NCBI GenBank assembly: GCA_033239525.1 | Contig: BSYO01000005.1 | Location: 27,931,341-27,995,340, forward strand | Length of the DNA stretch: 64,000 nucleotides | Reading direction: 5' to 3' | Origin: Nepenthes gracilis | Lineage: Eukaryota > Streptophyta > Magnoliopsida > Caryophyllales > Nepenthaceae | Part shown: positions 32,609-46,647 of the stretch, in pieces | Layout: each line of letters opens with the position of its first letter | Numbering within the stretch: the stretch's first letter is position 1 | Position numbers and translations under genes: made by a program | The notes under the pieces: model-generated | Told to the model about the DNA's origin: nothing | The model's database searches: none | What the model saw: the letters and a program-made list of their open reading frames with translations, nothing else

Positions 32609-32726
32609 CTGGACTTGGGTCTTGGCCCGCAATTAATCATCTGTTGACGGCCCAAATTTCAAATTATCTGGACTTGGGTCACGGCCTGCGATTAATCATT
32701 TGTTGACGGCCCAAATTTCAAATTAC
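32609..32726. repeat. 59-bp tandem duplication downstream of the pseudokinase gene
   Basis: CTGGACTTGGGTC...GACGGCCCAAATTTCAAATTA occurs twice in a row with a few mismatches. Confidence 0.85.
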
Positions 32727-34069
32727 CTGGTGACCAAAATTTTCGGGTCCTACATAATTGGTACTAAAATCAATAATTAACGATGGCGAAAAAATAACCG
32801 AAAAAAAATCTGAAATTTGGGATTTTGTTTTAATCTTATATGAAGTTTTAATGTGTTTTATTTTTATTTATGTCTTTTAATTCTGTTCAATTATCTCATG
32901 ATTAATGGTGTTTAATGAACTAAATCAATTATACGTAAAACTCGCAAATAAATCACCTAAAACCCGTACGTCTCTCTTATGCTTTCCCTGCGTCCCCTCG
33001 CCGAAAAAATGGAGCCCACTCAAACCCTTCCCTTTCATAGATTTAAGGGAGCTCTATTTCTTATAAAAATAATAAATATTATTTTTAAATTTTAACTATA
33101 TGTATTAAAATAAATAATTTTAATTTAATTATTTTTAAATAAAATAAAAATTAGTTAATATTAATTATTTTAAAATATTTATTTAAAAATAAATAGTTAA
33201 AATGAGAAAAATAAATCTCTCAATCTATTTAAAAGATAGAACTTTTCTTAATCCCTCTCCCCATGCCTCCAAACTAACGTCATGTTAGATTCTTAGATAA
33301 TTTAGCAGAAGGAAATTGATAAGGCAAAAATAAATTTTTGTTTCAAAAAATTTCTTTTGTTTGAAAATTAAAAAAAAAAAAAAACTTATATTAAAAAATA
33401 TTTATTTTTATTGCCAATATAAAAAGGAGAAAATGTACTTAATGTTTTGACAATATGATTTGTTATTACGATTATCAAGCTTTTGTTAGTGATAATATAA
33501 TCAAATCACCCAAAAAAAAGTTATAAGATAACTAAGTGTAGGTTAAAAATTGGAAATAATTTGAAATTAATAAAAAAATAATTCTGAAATTAAAAATTCA
33601 ATAACTATTAAAAATTTAAAAAAAAATAACTGCTTATTCAAACAATATATATTTTTTGCACATTTTTTAATAAAATAATTCTAAAAAGTCAGTATAAATA
33701 TTATTTTTCTAACAAATTTATCATTTCCGTGTTCTCCACGGAAAAAAAAAGGAGCGCAAATTCTTTGTTTGACTTTATTATTATTATTTTTTGATAAGAC
33801 GTTGAGAATAAGTTTTAGTTATTTTAAAATATTTTTAATAATATATTATTTCTGTGCTTATTAATTATTTTATAATTTTATTAGTATACAAAAATAAATT
33901 GTTATATTATTAAAAATATTAAAAAATACTAAATGGTGATCCTTTAATACTGTTTCTTTTTTATGGTAACAATTAATATGCCAAGGTGGCAGTGCAATTG
34001 CTTCAACATGTATCCCTGTCGCGGCTTATACTCATGCGTCTGTCTGACGTTTGGGATTCAGTTAAATTA
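32727..34069. other. AT-rich intergenic DNA
   Basis: Mostly A/T with homopolymers. No gene, element end or repeat unit is recognised. Confidence 0.4.
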
Positions 34070-37000
34070 GGCAAAATTAATATAATAAAATAAATTTAAA
34101 TTTTTTTATCAAATAATATTGACCACCAAAAACTTAAACATAAAGAACATAATATTACATAATAAATTTTAATATAAAAATTTTTTTAAATTTTTAAAAA
34201 ATTATGGGATAAATTTTAAATAAATTTATTATAAAAGTAATCGATTATAAAAATATTATCATTTATAATCTCTTTACTACAGCACAAGTGAACTGATTGA
34301 ATATAACCTTAAACACACCTAATAATCTATAAAAGAAGAATGTACTAACAAACAAGCAACTAAATAATAATATATCCTAAAAAATAACATTCGAGTAATG
34401 TATTTAATTTTGACAAAAAATAAAATTTAAATTTGATCTCAATCAAATATTAAATATATTTCCCTTCTCTATCTTTGTGTGGCAATCATCTATTGTAAAA
34501 TAATTTTAAATATCCTAAAATCATAATAGATATGACTCTATAACAGTATCGACATATGAGCACCTCTTATATCATGTTGAGGTATTGTAGGAGAAAAAAC
34601 TATAAAATCTAATACAATTTATCCATCGAGCCGTGAAAAAGAGTCAATATAATATATAAACAAATCCACCATCTACTTTATGTCAAGTAATATGTAAAAT
34701 AACTCCTAATATAATAGTAAAAGTAAGATGTGTAGCCGGATAGGCTGATCAAATTATTATGAAAAACAAAATCCACACAAGGAAAGCACTTACCAAGGCA
34801 TCCCAAAAATGTCCAGGTCGAAATATGACTTTCAAATTAAATTTCAAATTAATAAATGTTACCAAAGAAAGTGGCAATGCCATAGGTAAAAGAGGAGATA
34901 CTCATAGAATAATAGAAGCAAATAGAACTTTCACACATCATGCACATATCAAGCATAAACTCATTGGATAAAGGACGCACGAGCTTCTCTCAGGTGGGCA
35001 TCAAACGTGACTTTTCTAGACAAACTGTGCACAGTAAATGATTTGCGTACTCTCTTCAAATGTCCATCATATACTGTTTAGCTAAATCTCGACCAACTCT
35101 TGGCTAACTCTCGAATGAACACCACACAACTCTTTCTTAACTTCTCCGCTAGAGTATGCTTCACACTAATATTATACATCTTTTTTATGAACTATTCTTT
35201 TATTGTAGTACACACAAAGAAGTGGCTCAAGATAAAATAAATTTTCTCTCATAATCTTGTAGGAAACCTTTTACCTTTATTGACAATTGTCATCTCTTAT
35301 CATTTGGTATCTAATTCTCCATGAAGATCTTGGCATTAGCCTTTGTAAGTTTAAATGACATCCTCTTTTATTCTATTGAACCTGAAATATTTTCACTTTT
35401 CTTTAATTTTTTTCCAAGGTAGAGTTGCTACCCCTTCTAAATTTCCTTAGCCTTGTCTCATTACTTTAACTAATCCTCCTATTGGTCATATTAGTATTCC
35501 CCTAGACAATCAAAACCTCTATCAAGTACTGATTTAAACAATTGCTTTCCCCTACCACAGCCAAGGCTCATTCGGTGAGTTTCTGTAAATTTTTCCCAAA
35601 CAGGACATAAAAGTCTTGCTCATTGAACTTTATAGTTGAAATTACATTTAGCCATATATCGGAGGCATGGCGAATGTCTTTCATACACGAGTTTTATCCT
35701 TTTGCTTGTTTACAAATTAATGTATTTGATACCAACTACTTTTAACAAGCCATTGTTATTTATCTATAATACCCCATACTTCCCATGAATATAAAAGGTA
35801 AGGAAGGACTTTCTTGATATCGTATGGTGTGATGAACCATTATCTATCACCCAACTCAGTTTATAACTCGTAAAATTTCGTTCCTTCTCCACAAATACAA
35901 TAAGAAGGTCCTTGTAGGTAATAATAGATATCTAATAATTTTCGTTATGATCTATTCTCTATTGTCTCTCGCTACTCCCTTTTTATCCTACTTCCTCGTG
36001 AAACAATATTGCTTCACGTGATCCTTCTTATTGTAATGAAAGCATTCATTGTTCTAAAACTTGGACTAGCTGTTGCTGCTCTTCAAATAGCTGCCTCGAT
36101 CCCTCAATCTCCCATGTTTTTAACTATTACTAGATACCAAGACACTTGACTTTCCTAAAATCTCATCACTTTATTTCCACATAAATTTATTCATAAGTAA
36201 AGAAATGATAACTTCACCAAGGATCAGTGTATCATTCCCAAATAATAGCATTATAATAATAGGATCACACGAGACTGATAAAGAAGTCAATAATACCGAT
36301 GCCCTATTTTTATTCTTTATCTTCTCATCAAGTGACAACATCTATGTTAAAATCTTGTTGAACTTGTTAAAATACTTCTTAAACCTTCTCCCTTTAAATA
36401 ACCGAGGATCATATTCTTCGCATGTGACTTTATTGTCAAAGATTTGGACTTATAACAGTTTTTAAATTTTATATAAATCTTTGCTATATTTGATAAGACA
36501 ATAATTTTTTTAAAAAATATTGTCAATAAAATATAATTTGATCGTAAATTAGTTAGATATCTTATATCTTGTCACTAATCATCCTATATCTTCTCTATCT
36601 TATCCTCTTTTTTTCATAGTACTTTTGCCATTCTTTTTCACGTTAAAATATTATTTACTATCTCTTACTAAAGAATAAAATTATTTTACCTATTAAATTG
36701 TTCAACATATAATGGCAAACTCTTTAATGTCAACACCATTAAATCGTAATATTCATAATCCAAAAAATTTATTCTCTGATACTATTTATTAAGATTTGGT
36801 CAGAAAATGTAAAACTGACGTAGTAGAACAAACTCAAACTCCTCATTGAATGTTAACCATTAAATATTTGAGTACAATGAATATAATATTGTATAATAAT
36901 TTTTAATCTGAAAAATCCTTGCAAATCAAAAAAATTATGGAATAAATTCTTAATAAATTTATTATAAAAGTAACTGTTCACAAAAATAACTACATCCAAA

Positions 37001-37640
37001 ATCTTTGTATTACAACTTAAGAGAATCGCTAGCTAAACACAAACCCTAATACTTCTAACAACCCATAAGAAATGAAACGGTAATTTGTCTAATAGAACAA
37101 TATTAGAATAATGTACCCAACTTTAACGAAAAATAAAGTTTAAATCGGATCTTAATTGGGTGTCGAACATCTTCTTTTTTTCTTTTTTTTTGTACAGCAC
37201 TTCTTATATTGTAAAATAATTTTAAATTTCATAAAATTGTATTAAACACAACTTTATGATAGTGTCAATGTATGAACACATTTCAGACGCGTATCAGGCA
37301 CTGATTCATTAGATAAACGGTATACAAGTGCCCGTCATATATATATCAGATATGACCGTTCTAAACAAATCATATATGTGTATCCCTCAGGCGTGTATTT
37401 GACATTACTACTCTAAAGAAATAGCGCACGTGCTCTATTAAGGCATCTATCATATACAACTTAACTAAATTTTGACCAATTCTCACATAAATATCACATA
37501 ATTGCTGAGCATCCTTTATTGCTTGGATTACAATTGATTGACACTCGGCCGATTTTAACACAAACATCACACAATCCCTACTTAACTTTTTTGCCTGGGC
37601 ATGTAATATACAAATGTCGCACGTCCGGCAGATGATGAAT
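34070..37640 (-). mobile_element. Copia element F on the minus strand, internally deleted
   Basis: Two similar AT-rich blocks in the same orientation flank it (about 34070-35190 and 36789-37640). Shared words include AAATTTATTATAAAAGTAA, AATTATGGGATAAATT/AATTATGGAATAAATT and the TTAGCTAAATCTCGACCAA/TAACTAAATTTTGACCAAT pair. On the minus strand the primer-binding site TAGTATCAGAGA lies at about 36776-36787, right beside the right-hand LTR. The interior (about 35190-36775) has a CCHC-knuckle remnant CFHYNKKDHVKQYC (about 36015-36060) and a protease remnant WVIDNGSSHHTI (about 35830-35865), but no integrase, RT or RNase H. Ends are approximate. Confidence 0.65.
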
Positions 37641-37685
37641 TTGTTTAGTATAATATTTATAAGAAAGTGATTTAAAATTTAATAA

Positions 37686-38700
37686 TTAATCGACGTATTA
37701 ATTAATCAAAGTTGGCTTTCTAATTTGAATAAAATATTAAATTTTTTACAGAGCGTGGGCCTCAAATAATGCAATCCATAGTGATAGCATCTCATAACTC
37801 ATTATTGTGCGCTCAATTATACGGGGAAATTATGACGATGATGTGAATACTATTTTTAATGCACACAGAATATATATATTAAATATTTGATTCATGCATT
37901 CACGTATTCTACATATTTATCCTCCTTGCTATCATTTTGATGCATGCATTGGAGTTGAATTTATATTACTTATTATTTGTCATATTTGAAACAATAATCA
38001 AAAAAATAATTACAATTTATGCTCCTATATACAAGATTTGTTCACATATTTTTGGCATTATTATGATTTGAAAGTCTAAACTATTAAAATATAGGCTAAT
38101 GCACACTTTTAAGTATAATTAAGATGGTCTTTTAAATATTTCTTTTAATAAAATCAATTTTAAGCACCCATTTTTATGTAAGCTACGGTGGAGAAAGGTG
38201 GCACAAATCACTCTCTTCAATGACCTTGTTACAACCTAACCTTTTTTAATAATACACCCCTTTTTGATTCTAAAACCCCTTTTTAATAATACACCCCTTT
38301 TTATTATTTGTTCGTTGATGATGAGAAGGCCTTTAACGACCTTGTGTTATTATATCCTTTGTTTTCTGGTCTAGCTTGTATGGTAATTTTTTTATTATTA
38401 AGTATATATTTCCATGTCTATTAATCGGCTGCATTATTAGACAATCACATCCCATTTTTTTTATTTGAAAAAAATATTAAATTAATTGTGCAAAGAGTGG
38501 GCCACATTGAATGCCATCCGTAATGATGGCACCTCATAACTCATTAATGTAGAGTCAATAATTTATGTGGAAATCATGGAGAGTTTGATATGAATATTAC
38601 GATGAATATGAAGGGGAATTCTATGAATATTAAACATAAGACTTTGGGTATTCAAGTTTTCTACGTATTTATCATTATCAATATTATCAGATATATGTAT
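37686..38700. repeat. Old duplication: two diverged copies about 730 bp apart
   Basis: About 37735-37920 (GAGCGTGGGCCTCAAATAATGC, GCATCTCATAACTCATTA) lines up with about 38465-38670 (GAGTGGGCCACATTGAATGC, GCACCTCATAACTCATTA), with many differences. A TTTTTAATAATACACCCC unit is also repeated near 38245 and 38281. I see no coding sequence. Confidence 0.55.
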
Positions 38701-41075
38701 GTATCATGATTGAGTTTAATTTACGTACTTAATATATTTTTGAGTAAATTTAATCATAATCGGATAGCTAATTTTTTCCGACAAATCCAAAATTTAGTAC
38801 ACCATTATTGAAATATATGAGTATTACGTACAAATACGATTAAAAAATCAAACTTGATCAACTCCTTGGTATGGCTATAATTATAGATGAAAATTATTTT
38901 TTAATACAACTTTTAAACTATTTTATAAATACAAAACTTTTTCAGAAAATATTTACCTCAATAAATAATATTTTTTATAAATAATAATTTCTATAAAAGC
39001 TATTCTTAAATATTTTAGGTAATATTTTTTAAATATTATATTTTTAAAAATAATTTATATTTTTGGATATTTTTCAGTAAAAATATTAATTTTTTAAAAT
39101 CATAATTTATATGGGTTGGCCCGAATTAATGTAATTTTTACTGAATAGATATAGTTATAATTTTGCCTAAAAATTGGGCCTAACCTAAACTTTGTTTATC
39201 ATAGCAATCCTAATTTCTCTTTAATTCATCAAAATCTCAGCCCTAACATAATTTTAATCAGGTCTATCCGAGATATATGTACGAATTGTTATAGGGTATT
39301 AAATATTATATAAATTTAAAAATCTATATTACTGATATTATACCGAACATACGTTTATAAATATTAATGCAACAATTCTTTGAATCTTTTATCCAAAATA
39401 TTCTCCTACTTGCACGTATTTCCAATAAAATCAACGCCGAACAATCCATCTGAAGTAATCCACGGTGGTGACGAGGCATCGACCGGTCCCTTTGTACTCA
39501 CCGTTCTGCAGCTTCAATTGATGAATTTTGAGGATGCCGATGAGTGGTACCGACGATGGTGTTTGGCGTTCTTTAATGATGGAAGGCCTTTTAAAATTGT
39601 ATCAACATGCAGTAATTTCTTTTATTATATGTGTTTGTATTATTATACATGTATTTATATAAATTATAATTTTATATATAAATAACAATTTAGTCAGCTT
39701 ACAAATTTATTGTAATTATTGCATATCAACTAAAGTGAATAAGTACCTGAGGCTGCTGCTTATGTCACCACAGAGAAGTAGTTCAGGAATTTCCATTTTA
39801 TTTTTCTTCCATTTTTTTCCCATTTTTTTGGGGCCAGGGAGTCTAATATTTCATTTTTTTATTCGAATATATATAAAACCAGGATATAACTATTTTTAAT
39901 TTTACCTAACAACTAAAAATAATCGATTGGATTAGTTTTTAGTATATTATTACACCTTTTTTAATCAGGTAATTTATAAATTGAATTTTATTTATATGTC
40001 TTAAAAAAGATTTAAGAAATTGTATTTATAAATTTTATTTTATTTATATGAATTTTATTTATAAATTAAGTTTTAACCAAACAATATTCAAAATTTAAAA
40101 AAAGAATCAACTATTTTAGGTTTATAACATCTTATATTATATAAAAAATGGTTTTTAATTATAAATATGTGACTATAAAATCACAAACTACAAGTAGTAG
40201 GTCAAATACAAACAATGGATCGCTGCAGAAGAAGAACGCTGGATTGAAGACATGAGGAAAGATCGCGAGAGTTTCCAAGAGAGGAAAGATATTAAAATCA
40301 AAAATAAAACAAAAAGGAAACCCTAGTCTACACGCTAAAGTAATTATTTGATGGGGGATTTGGTCGTATGGCATAAGCTTCTGTTGCGTAACTTCTTCAA
40401 GAAGCTGATGAAGACACGAGCCTTAAGCATATCCATTACATGTCGGGCAAAACAAGTTAAATTAAAACTAATTCTTTTTTATTATTTATTTATTTATTTA
40501 TTTATTTTTGGTTTGGAGCTCCAATTGTCTACCGTCATGTCCTTTGCTCAATGGTTGCAGCTGCATGACTTGTAATGTTCTGCTTCCACAAGCCACCTAA
40601 TTTAGACAAATCGAAAACCGTATAGGAAGGGCTCCCTCTCACTCTATTCTACTCCTTTATATCCTCGGACCACTCGAAAAATTAGAGTAATAATAGACGG
40701 TTAATTAAAAAATATATAATTTTTGAATTATTATCTGATTCACCATGGTTATATATTTTCTTTCCGTATTCATTGGGATTCATTAGAAGGGGTTATTTGA
40801 TTTTTTGGATTTTATTATCGGGTAGTCCCTTCACAATCATTCACAGTATATGATCGACCAATTCAAAATAAAGTGGGAGAGAACTTAAATAATAATAAAA
40901 AGAATAAAATAGGGAGACTGATCACATTTGCTTAATTAATAAGTTAAACCCATTAAATTTTCTCATGAAGAGATAAGCTAAATCATTAATTCTATTCTTA
41001 GATCCTCACCCATAAGTTTTAATTGCCGATTTTAGTGGTTTTTTAATGAACTCTTTTCTTTTTCTTAGTCCCTAA
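38701..41075. other. AT-rich intergenic DNA with one exon-like patch
   Basis: Mostly AT-rich. A (TTTA)n microsatellite is at about 40482-40507. On the plus strand 40210-40326 reads RWIEDMRKDRESFQERKD..., a charged helix-like peptide ending in a stop. It could be a leftover terminal exon, but I could not identify it. The ORF at 39380-39685 has no recognisable domain. Confidence 0.35.
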
Positions 41076-42175
41076 TGTTGAGGATTTGAACAACAAGGAT
41101 TCATCTGATCCGACACAGTAAAAATTTGAACCCCCTAGTCATCGTCAACTACAAATTTAGTGGGCACAAAGAATAAAAGATACACAATATTTTTTACGTA
41201 TAAACCCTTCACAAATCGAAGTGAAAAATCACGGGATACTAAATCCACTAAAAAGTTTTCACTATGTAAAATGATTACAAAACTCCCGAGAAAGAGCATC
41301 CGTCACACATCCGAGACAAAATAAGAAAAACTTCTTCAGAGTAAGTAATGAAACTCTCCTTTAATCTTAACACTTTATTTCTCTTCTCTCATTCCTCTCA
41401 CCGATTGTGTACTCCACTCAATTTGATTATACAAGTATTGCAACAGAAGGCCATCTACCGCACTCGCGGCCACTCGTTTCGCAGCCCTTACATTGCTGCT
41501 ACCCATACACACACTTGTGTGTCACACTCTTGGCTTGCTTTTCTTTCTCCAGAAGCCGCACTTTATAAATAGAGAAGTCTAGCCCAAGTTTCACAGCACG
41601 CATACTCTTCACACCTGGTTGCGTGCATCAAAAGCTCTGTCATCCGCAAACTACTTTCTGCCACTTTACAAGTAATTTTCGGCGACGTATGATCTGCAAG
41701 TCTACAAAAAAAAAGGTCTACAAGTCTATCAATATTGAAAAGATACCTGTCCGCAACGTTAGCTGCCAATTTTTCACAATATCCTTGGGCTATCACTCAA
41801 CCGGTTAATCTTCCGTTGACCAAATTCTTCTCCCAACTCGGTCAACATCCTGTTGGCTGGATTCTGTTCTCAACCGGTTAACCTTCCATTGATTGTTTTC
41901 TACTGTCAATCGATCAACCTCTTATTGACCAGCTTCTACTGCCCGGCCGCCAACCATCCATACTCTTGCAATCTTGTCTGGCTGCTCCGGCAATTGCCAC
42001 TTCAAGGTTTACCACTTCGGCAAACGGTTTCTTCTGAGATTTGCCAGCTCCGATAAATGAAATTCCTAAACTTCGCTGCAATTAGTTTTTAGTAGTCCAA
42101 ACATCACACAAAACCTAATTGATTTGATGACGTCTGTTTATTGAGTCACCCACAAAAAAGTGACTAACCCCAATA
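41076..42175 (-). mobile_element. Solo LTR of family B, minus strand
   Basis: This 1100-bp LTR in reverse matches the B LTR at 9604-10570 end to end. On the minus strand it starts TATTGGGGTTAGTCAC and ends near CAAATCCTCAACA. Near-duplicate flanks are CCTAA (41071-41075) and CCTAG (42176-42180). It keeps the CTTC/GAAG hairpin with loop GATTTGT and GGTTGACC/GGTTAACC words (41800-41930). Confidence 0.75.
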
Positions 42176-42409
42176 CCTAGAAGGCTCCTTATAGTTAACT
42201 TGGTAACAAAGCCTTTTTAATGAAGACCTCCAAAGTCAATTCCTAAAGTCTCAATGTTGATTTTAAATATATAAAATAATTGCCCTATAAAGAATTTTAT
42301 TGACCCTTGACCTGACTTGCTAGGCTATTTGGGATAAAATTTGAAAATTCACACCTTAAAATACAATTTTTTTAAAAAATCATAATTATATTTGAAATAA
42401 TTATGAGTC

Positions 42410-43210
42410 GTCTTTTGGGATATACTGTCACCGGTGTAGATGAAATGAGAATAAAAAATAAAACAGTAACAACAAGAAAACACAGCGAACAAACGATAAT
42501 CACAAAATAAATAGATAAGATATAAGTAATTTTATGTAGAAAATCTTTTTTTAAATAAGAAGAAAAAATCTACGATACTATATGTCCATAAATTTTTATT
42601 ATGTAAAATCGGTTACATAAATTCTAAATATAATAATTTGACTCTTTATATCAAATGGATTCGAATAATAATGAATATAGAAGAAATCCCTAGAGTAAGA
42701 AAAGTCTCCTTATCTCTTCTCTCTTTTCTTAATTTTTTCTCACTAGGAGCGCTCACTGGTCTTTAATTTTACAAGTGTATATCTCTCTTAATCTACTCTC
42801 TTTTATAAACCATAAAAAAAAAATTTGTGCGCTTTTTCATTGTGGACCATTGGGACTAACAGCCGATCATCCTTCGGTATAACCAGTTTGATTCTCTTTT
42901 GGATTCAACAATCCGGTCGCCCTTCAATATCAGCATCGGATTAGTCACTCTTCGGCTAGACAGCTTGGCTAAATGTCTTTTGGTTAAATAGTCCATTTGG
43001 ATGCCCTTCAGTCCCAACACTCATTGCCCTCCAGCAGCTCGTCATGTACATTTCGTCCGTATAAATATAACAATGCTCTCCTCAATATTGTACCCCATGT
43101 GAATGTTCGGTCAAATCTTTGATTGACCTGTTAACCGGACATCGACCCATACGAGAGTGATCAATATTCCAACTGAATCTTGGTCTTAATTTAAACCCAG
43201 TTCAAGTTTA
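42410..43210 (-). repeat. Probable Copia LTR remnant, minus strand
   Basis: On the minus strand it has the same order of words as the other LTRs: TGTAACCGATTTTACATAATA, GTAGATTTTTTC, then GATTTTCTACATAAAA (about 42527-42542 on plus). Ends were not found. Confidence 0.4.
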
Positions 43211-44180
43211 GAATGTCAAGGGGTATTGCTTGAGATTAGAATTATATAAAGCTCAATTATATTAATTATTTTACAAATTGAGTAAACGTCCCAGGCTCGG
43301 ACTGATTAGGACTCCTTGCCTGGCTTGGAAGGAGTCTACGTGAAGGAATGAACCTCAACGAAAATACAGATACGGTGTGATTTTCGTAATGGTAATTTTC
43401 AGCCTGTGTGTTGGCTGGCTGGCTTCATACCTATTTTTCTACTAACAAAATCTACCACCGTAAAGCTTTAACAACACTCTAGGTTGACACTACAGCTACA
43501 TACTCTCTCTCTCTCTCTTCCCTCTGTGTATCTGTAGGGTGGTGAAACGTCCCCAAGGAATGAGGGTTGCCCCTTTTCCACTCCACCCGTTTCAGGACTT
43601 TCTTCAATCAGGTGTGATCAAGGAATAATCCATCTAAAAACTTAAATTATTAAATAAATGATAAAAATTAATTTTATAATATAACAGGAATATAAATTTT
43701 TTTTCTTTGGAGTTGAATTATAGAATAATGACGAAATCGGTTCAACTCTCAATTATGAAATACTTGGGCTCTAGGCTGGGAGCAAATTTTCCATTTTCTG
43801 GGACCCCATCAGGGCATGGATATTTATAACATTAACTGACTTTTTAGAAGAAGTTTAGGATCTTGATTTAAGAAATTGTTAAATCTATAAGTTATAAATA
43901 TTAAAGGTTTAACGATCACTTTGTACTGTAACTTCGTATATGTTGCTGAACAATCTTCTGTTCGAAGTTTCTTGATTTGATCAATCGAAAAATCCGTACT
44001 TGCTTATTCGTGGTCTATACACGTACGAAATCAAGAGGGCATTAATATATGTGTAATTAGTGCGAGAATACTCACATAATCAAACGAAAAATGCTTCTTT
44101 TTTGTTTTCTTTTAAAACTCTGTTAACAAAAACTCGATCGACGTCGAAGCAACCCGTCAAATATTTTTAGAAAAACCTCC
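43211..44180. other. Upstream region of the NAC gene
   Basis: A (CT)n run occurs near 43503-43519. No other gene or element is recognised. Confidence 0.4.
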
Positions 44181-44537
44181 ATAATATAAAGGACTCTCCC
44201 TCTCCTTCTCCCTCTCTCTCTCTCTCTCTCTCTCTCCCCTTTCTTCCTTCCTTCCTCTTGTCTCTCCCTTTCACCAAGAGATAGCTAGCTAGCTGTTCCT
44301 ATCCAGCCAAAAAAGAAAAGAGGAAAAGGGAGAAAAGTAAAGCGGGGAATTCAGTTCCTTCTGAAGACACCAAGAAGTGTTCGGTTTAAGGAAAAACGTG
44401 AACTTGCCGTTCCTTTTATCCTCTTTCTTCCTCTCTGTCTCGGCTGTGTCCGCTTGGTTCGTTCTAAGATTAAGAAGATCAAGAAAACTGGAGGAAGATA
44501 AAAATAAAAATAATTATTACTCAGACTCAGAAGAGAG
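44181..44537 (+). promoter_or_regulatory. Core promoter and 5' UTR of the NAC gene
   Basis: A TATA-like ATATAAAG lies at about 44184-44191, followed by a pyrimidine-rich tract with (CT)n (about 44204-44236). The 5' UTR would be about 320 nt. The open frame from 44377 overlaps the main start, but it begins at GTG, so I do not call it a uORF. Confidence 0.5.
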
Positions 44538-46647
44538 ATGGCATGGTGCAATTTCAGTAGTGACGAAAGAGCTATTCAAATAAGCTCTCCTCCCTCTTCT
44601 TCTTCAAGGGATGTTAATAACACAGGTATTAATATTGGTGCAGATATTAATGGACTTCGGACCGTAGATTGCCCTTCTTGTGGCCATCTTATACCTCTCC
44701 AAGATCAGGTTGTTATTACCAGTACTATTTCTTTTTCTCTTTCGATTTATTCTACCACATGCTGTAATAGTGCATATATATGTGAATTTTGGTTCCTATA
44801 TACAGTGACCCATACATTCGGAATTAGTGGAATTCATTAAATTATTATATGTCGATGAAAATAATTCTGAGTTATATAACTCAGGCGGGAGTACATGATC
44901 TACAAGGGCTGCCAGCAGGAGTGAAGTTTGATCCGACGGACCAAGAAATTCTGGAGCATTTAGAAGCAAAAGTGCAGGCTGATCCTCGAAAACTCCATCC
45001 TCTCACGGACGAATTCATCCCCACACTCGAAAGCGAAAATGGAATTTGCTATACCCACCCTGAGAAGTTACCTGGTATGGTTAGATCAAATTAATTTCAT
45101 ATGTATAGTTTCCATGTTGATGTAAAATTACGCCTATATATATATATATATATATCCATGATTTTGTTTTTTTTTTTCTTTTATGATAATATATTCTAAA
45201 TATAATTTCCTTGGTAAAAAATAAATGCGTATTCAAAAAATTCTTGGGCGTGGGTAGAACATGCAGGTTTGTTTATTTGCTTCAAATAATCATAGATTTT
45301 TTGGGGGGTAATCACGTAAGATCATATATTTCTTCACGGTGCAATTAGATGTGTGGCTTCCCTAACTACTTGTTTAATGTTGGTTGGTAAGTTTTTATTT
45401 TCATCCCAAACAGCCGTTTGTATGTACGTACGTATATGTGTCGTTGTAAATTAAATAAGTTTATCTGAAACGAATATATTCAGCTTAACAAGTAGTCTAA
45501 TTGCAGGTTATTGCATTGCCACACTCAATCATAAAAACAGAAAAGAAAAGATTGCTGTCAATTAAGATGTTTTTGGCGTGTTCAATACCTTTTATTAATT
45601 GATTGCAATAGAATGTCATTGAATCATATGCTATGCTTGCTAGCTTTTAGGAAATATAATGCAATTGATCAATAACATTGCATTCGGTCCAATGAATCAA
45701 CAAATATTCCAATATATAACGATTAGGTGGTCTGAAATCACCATTATCGATTTAACAAATTTAAGGATAATATCGAATCTAATTATATCGAGTTCTCCTT
45801 TGAACTCTAAAATACAATTTTTAATGCATATACAGGCTAAATTGATTATATCACATAGAATAAAGATCCATTTGGATCCTGTAAAGGAGAAAAAGGCCTC
45901 AAAATTAATGCTCAAGGAAGGAATTTAAGCTTTTAGTGGTATTAGTCCGATATATATGACCTTTTTTTACCTTGTATTTTTTTTTTTTTCTGAATCCATG
46001 GGATTGAATTCACTAGAATATACATCTTTATTTATTTATTTATTCATTTCTCTACTTTGAATTACCAAATTCATTATGTCTATTCTGGAAATCTTTGTGA
46101 TCATCAAGGAGTGAGCAAAGACGGCTTGATACGCCACTTCTTCCATCGACCCTCGAAGGCCTACACAACCGGAACAAGAAAGAAAAGGAAGGTTCACACG
46201 GACGAGGAAGGCGGCGAGACGAGGTGGCATAAGACGGGAAAAACTAGGCCGGTTTTAATAAATGGGGTGGTGAAGGGTTTTAAGAAGATACTAGTTCTCT
46301 ACACCAACTATGGAAGACAAAAGAAGCCGGAGAAGACGAACTGGGTAATGCACCAATACCATCTCGGAGATAATGAGGAAGAGAAAGATGGAGATTTAGT
46401 GGTTTCCAAGGTTTTCTACCAAACGCAGCCTAGACAGTGCGGTTCAACTATCAAGGAACCTCAACTACTCATGAACACAACTAGTTCTCCCGCGGTCAAG
46501 AACATGGGCCTTCTCGAGTACTATCATCACCCACCGTTCATTCACTATGATGATCAGCAAAATAGAGAAAGCCCACCTCAGTTGATACCAAATTTGGTAG
46601 CACAAGGTGATGGATCGTCGTTCATTCGTTCTGCTAATCCGAAATAA
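44538..46647 (+). CDS. NAC-domain transcription factor, SND2/NAC073 type, three exons
   Basis: Exons are 44538-44708, 44885-45074 and 46109-46647 (GT-AG, phases 0 and 1), 299 residues in all. The N-terminus MAWCN and [13 protein letters not shown] are typical of the SND2/NAC073/NAC075 group and precede the NAC domain. Exon 2 carries subdomain A ([21 protein letters not shown]) and [14 protein letters not shown]. Exon 3 carries [63 protein letters not shown] and [13 protein letters not shown], then a short C-terminal tail with little conservation. Members act in the nucleus and several promote secondary wall formation downstream of SND1/NST factors; that role here is inferred from family. The frame is clean with no sign of decay. 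The tail of about 80 residues after QPRQ is where activation motifs would lie. Confidence 0.92.

Noticed and set aside
40210..40326. Charged helix-like peptide as a gene
   Set aside because: Only one short exon-like patch, with no family, start or partner exon; kept only as a note in the intergenic entry.
44377..44583. Open frame overlapping the NAC start codon, possible inhibitory uORF with a hydrophobic segment
   Set aside because: It begins with GTG, not ATG, and has no internal ATG, so there is no canonical start.
46057..46108. Extension of NAC exon 3 upstream as open frame
   Set aside because: The acceptor at 46108/46109 fits phase and family sequence; the extension is intron.
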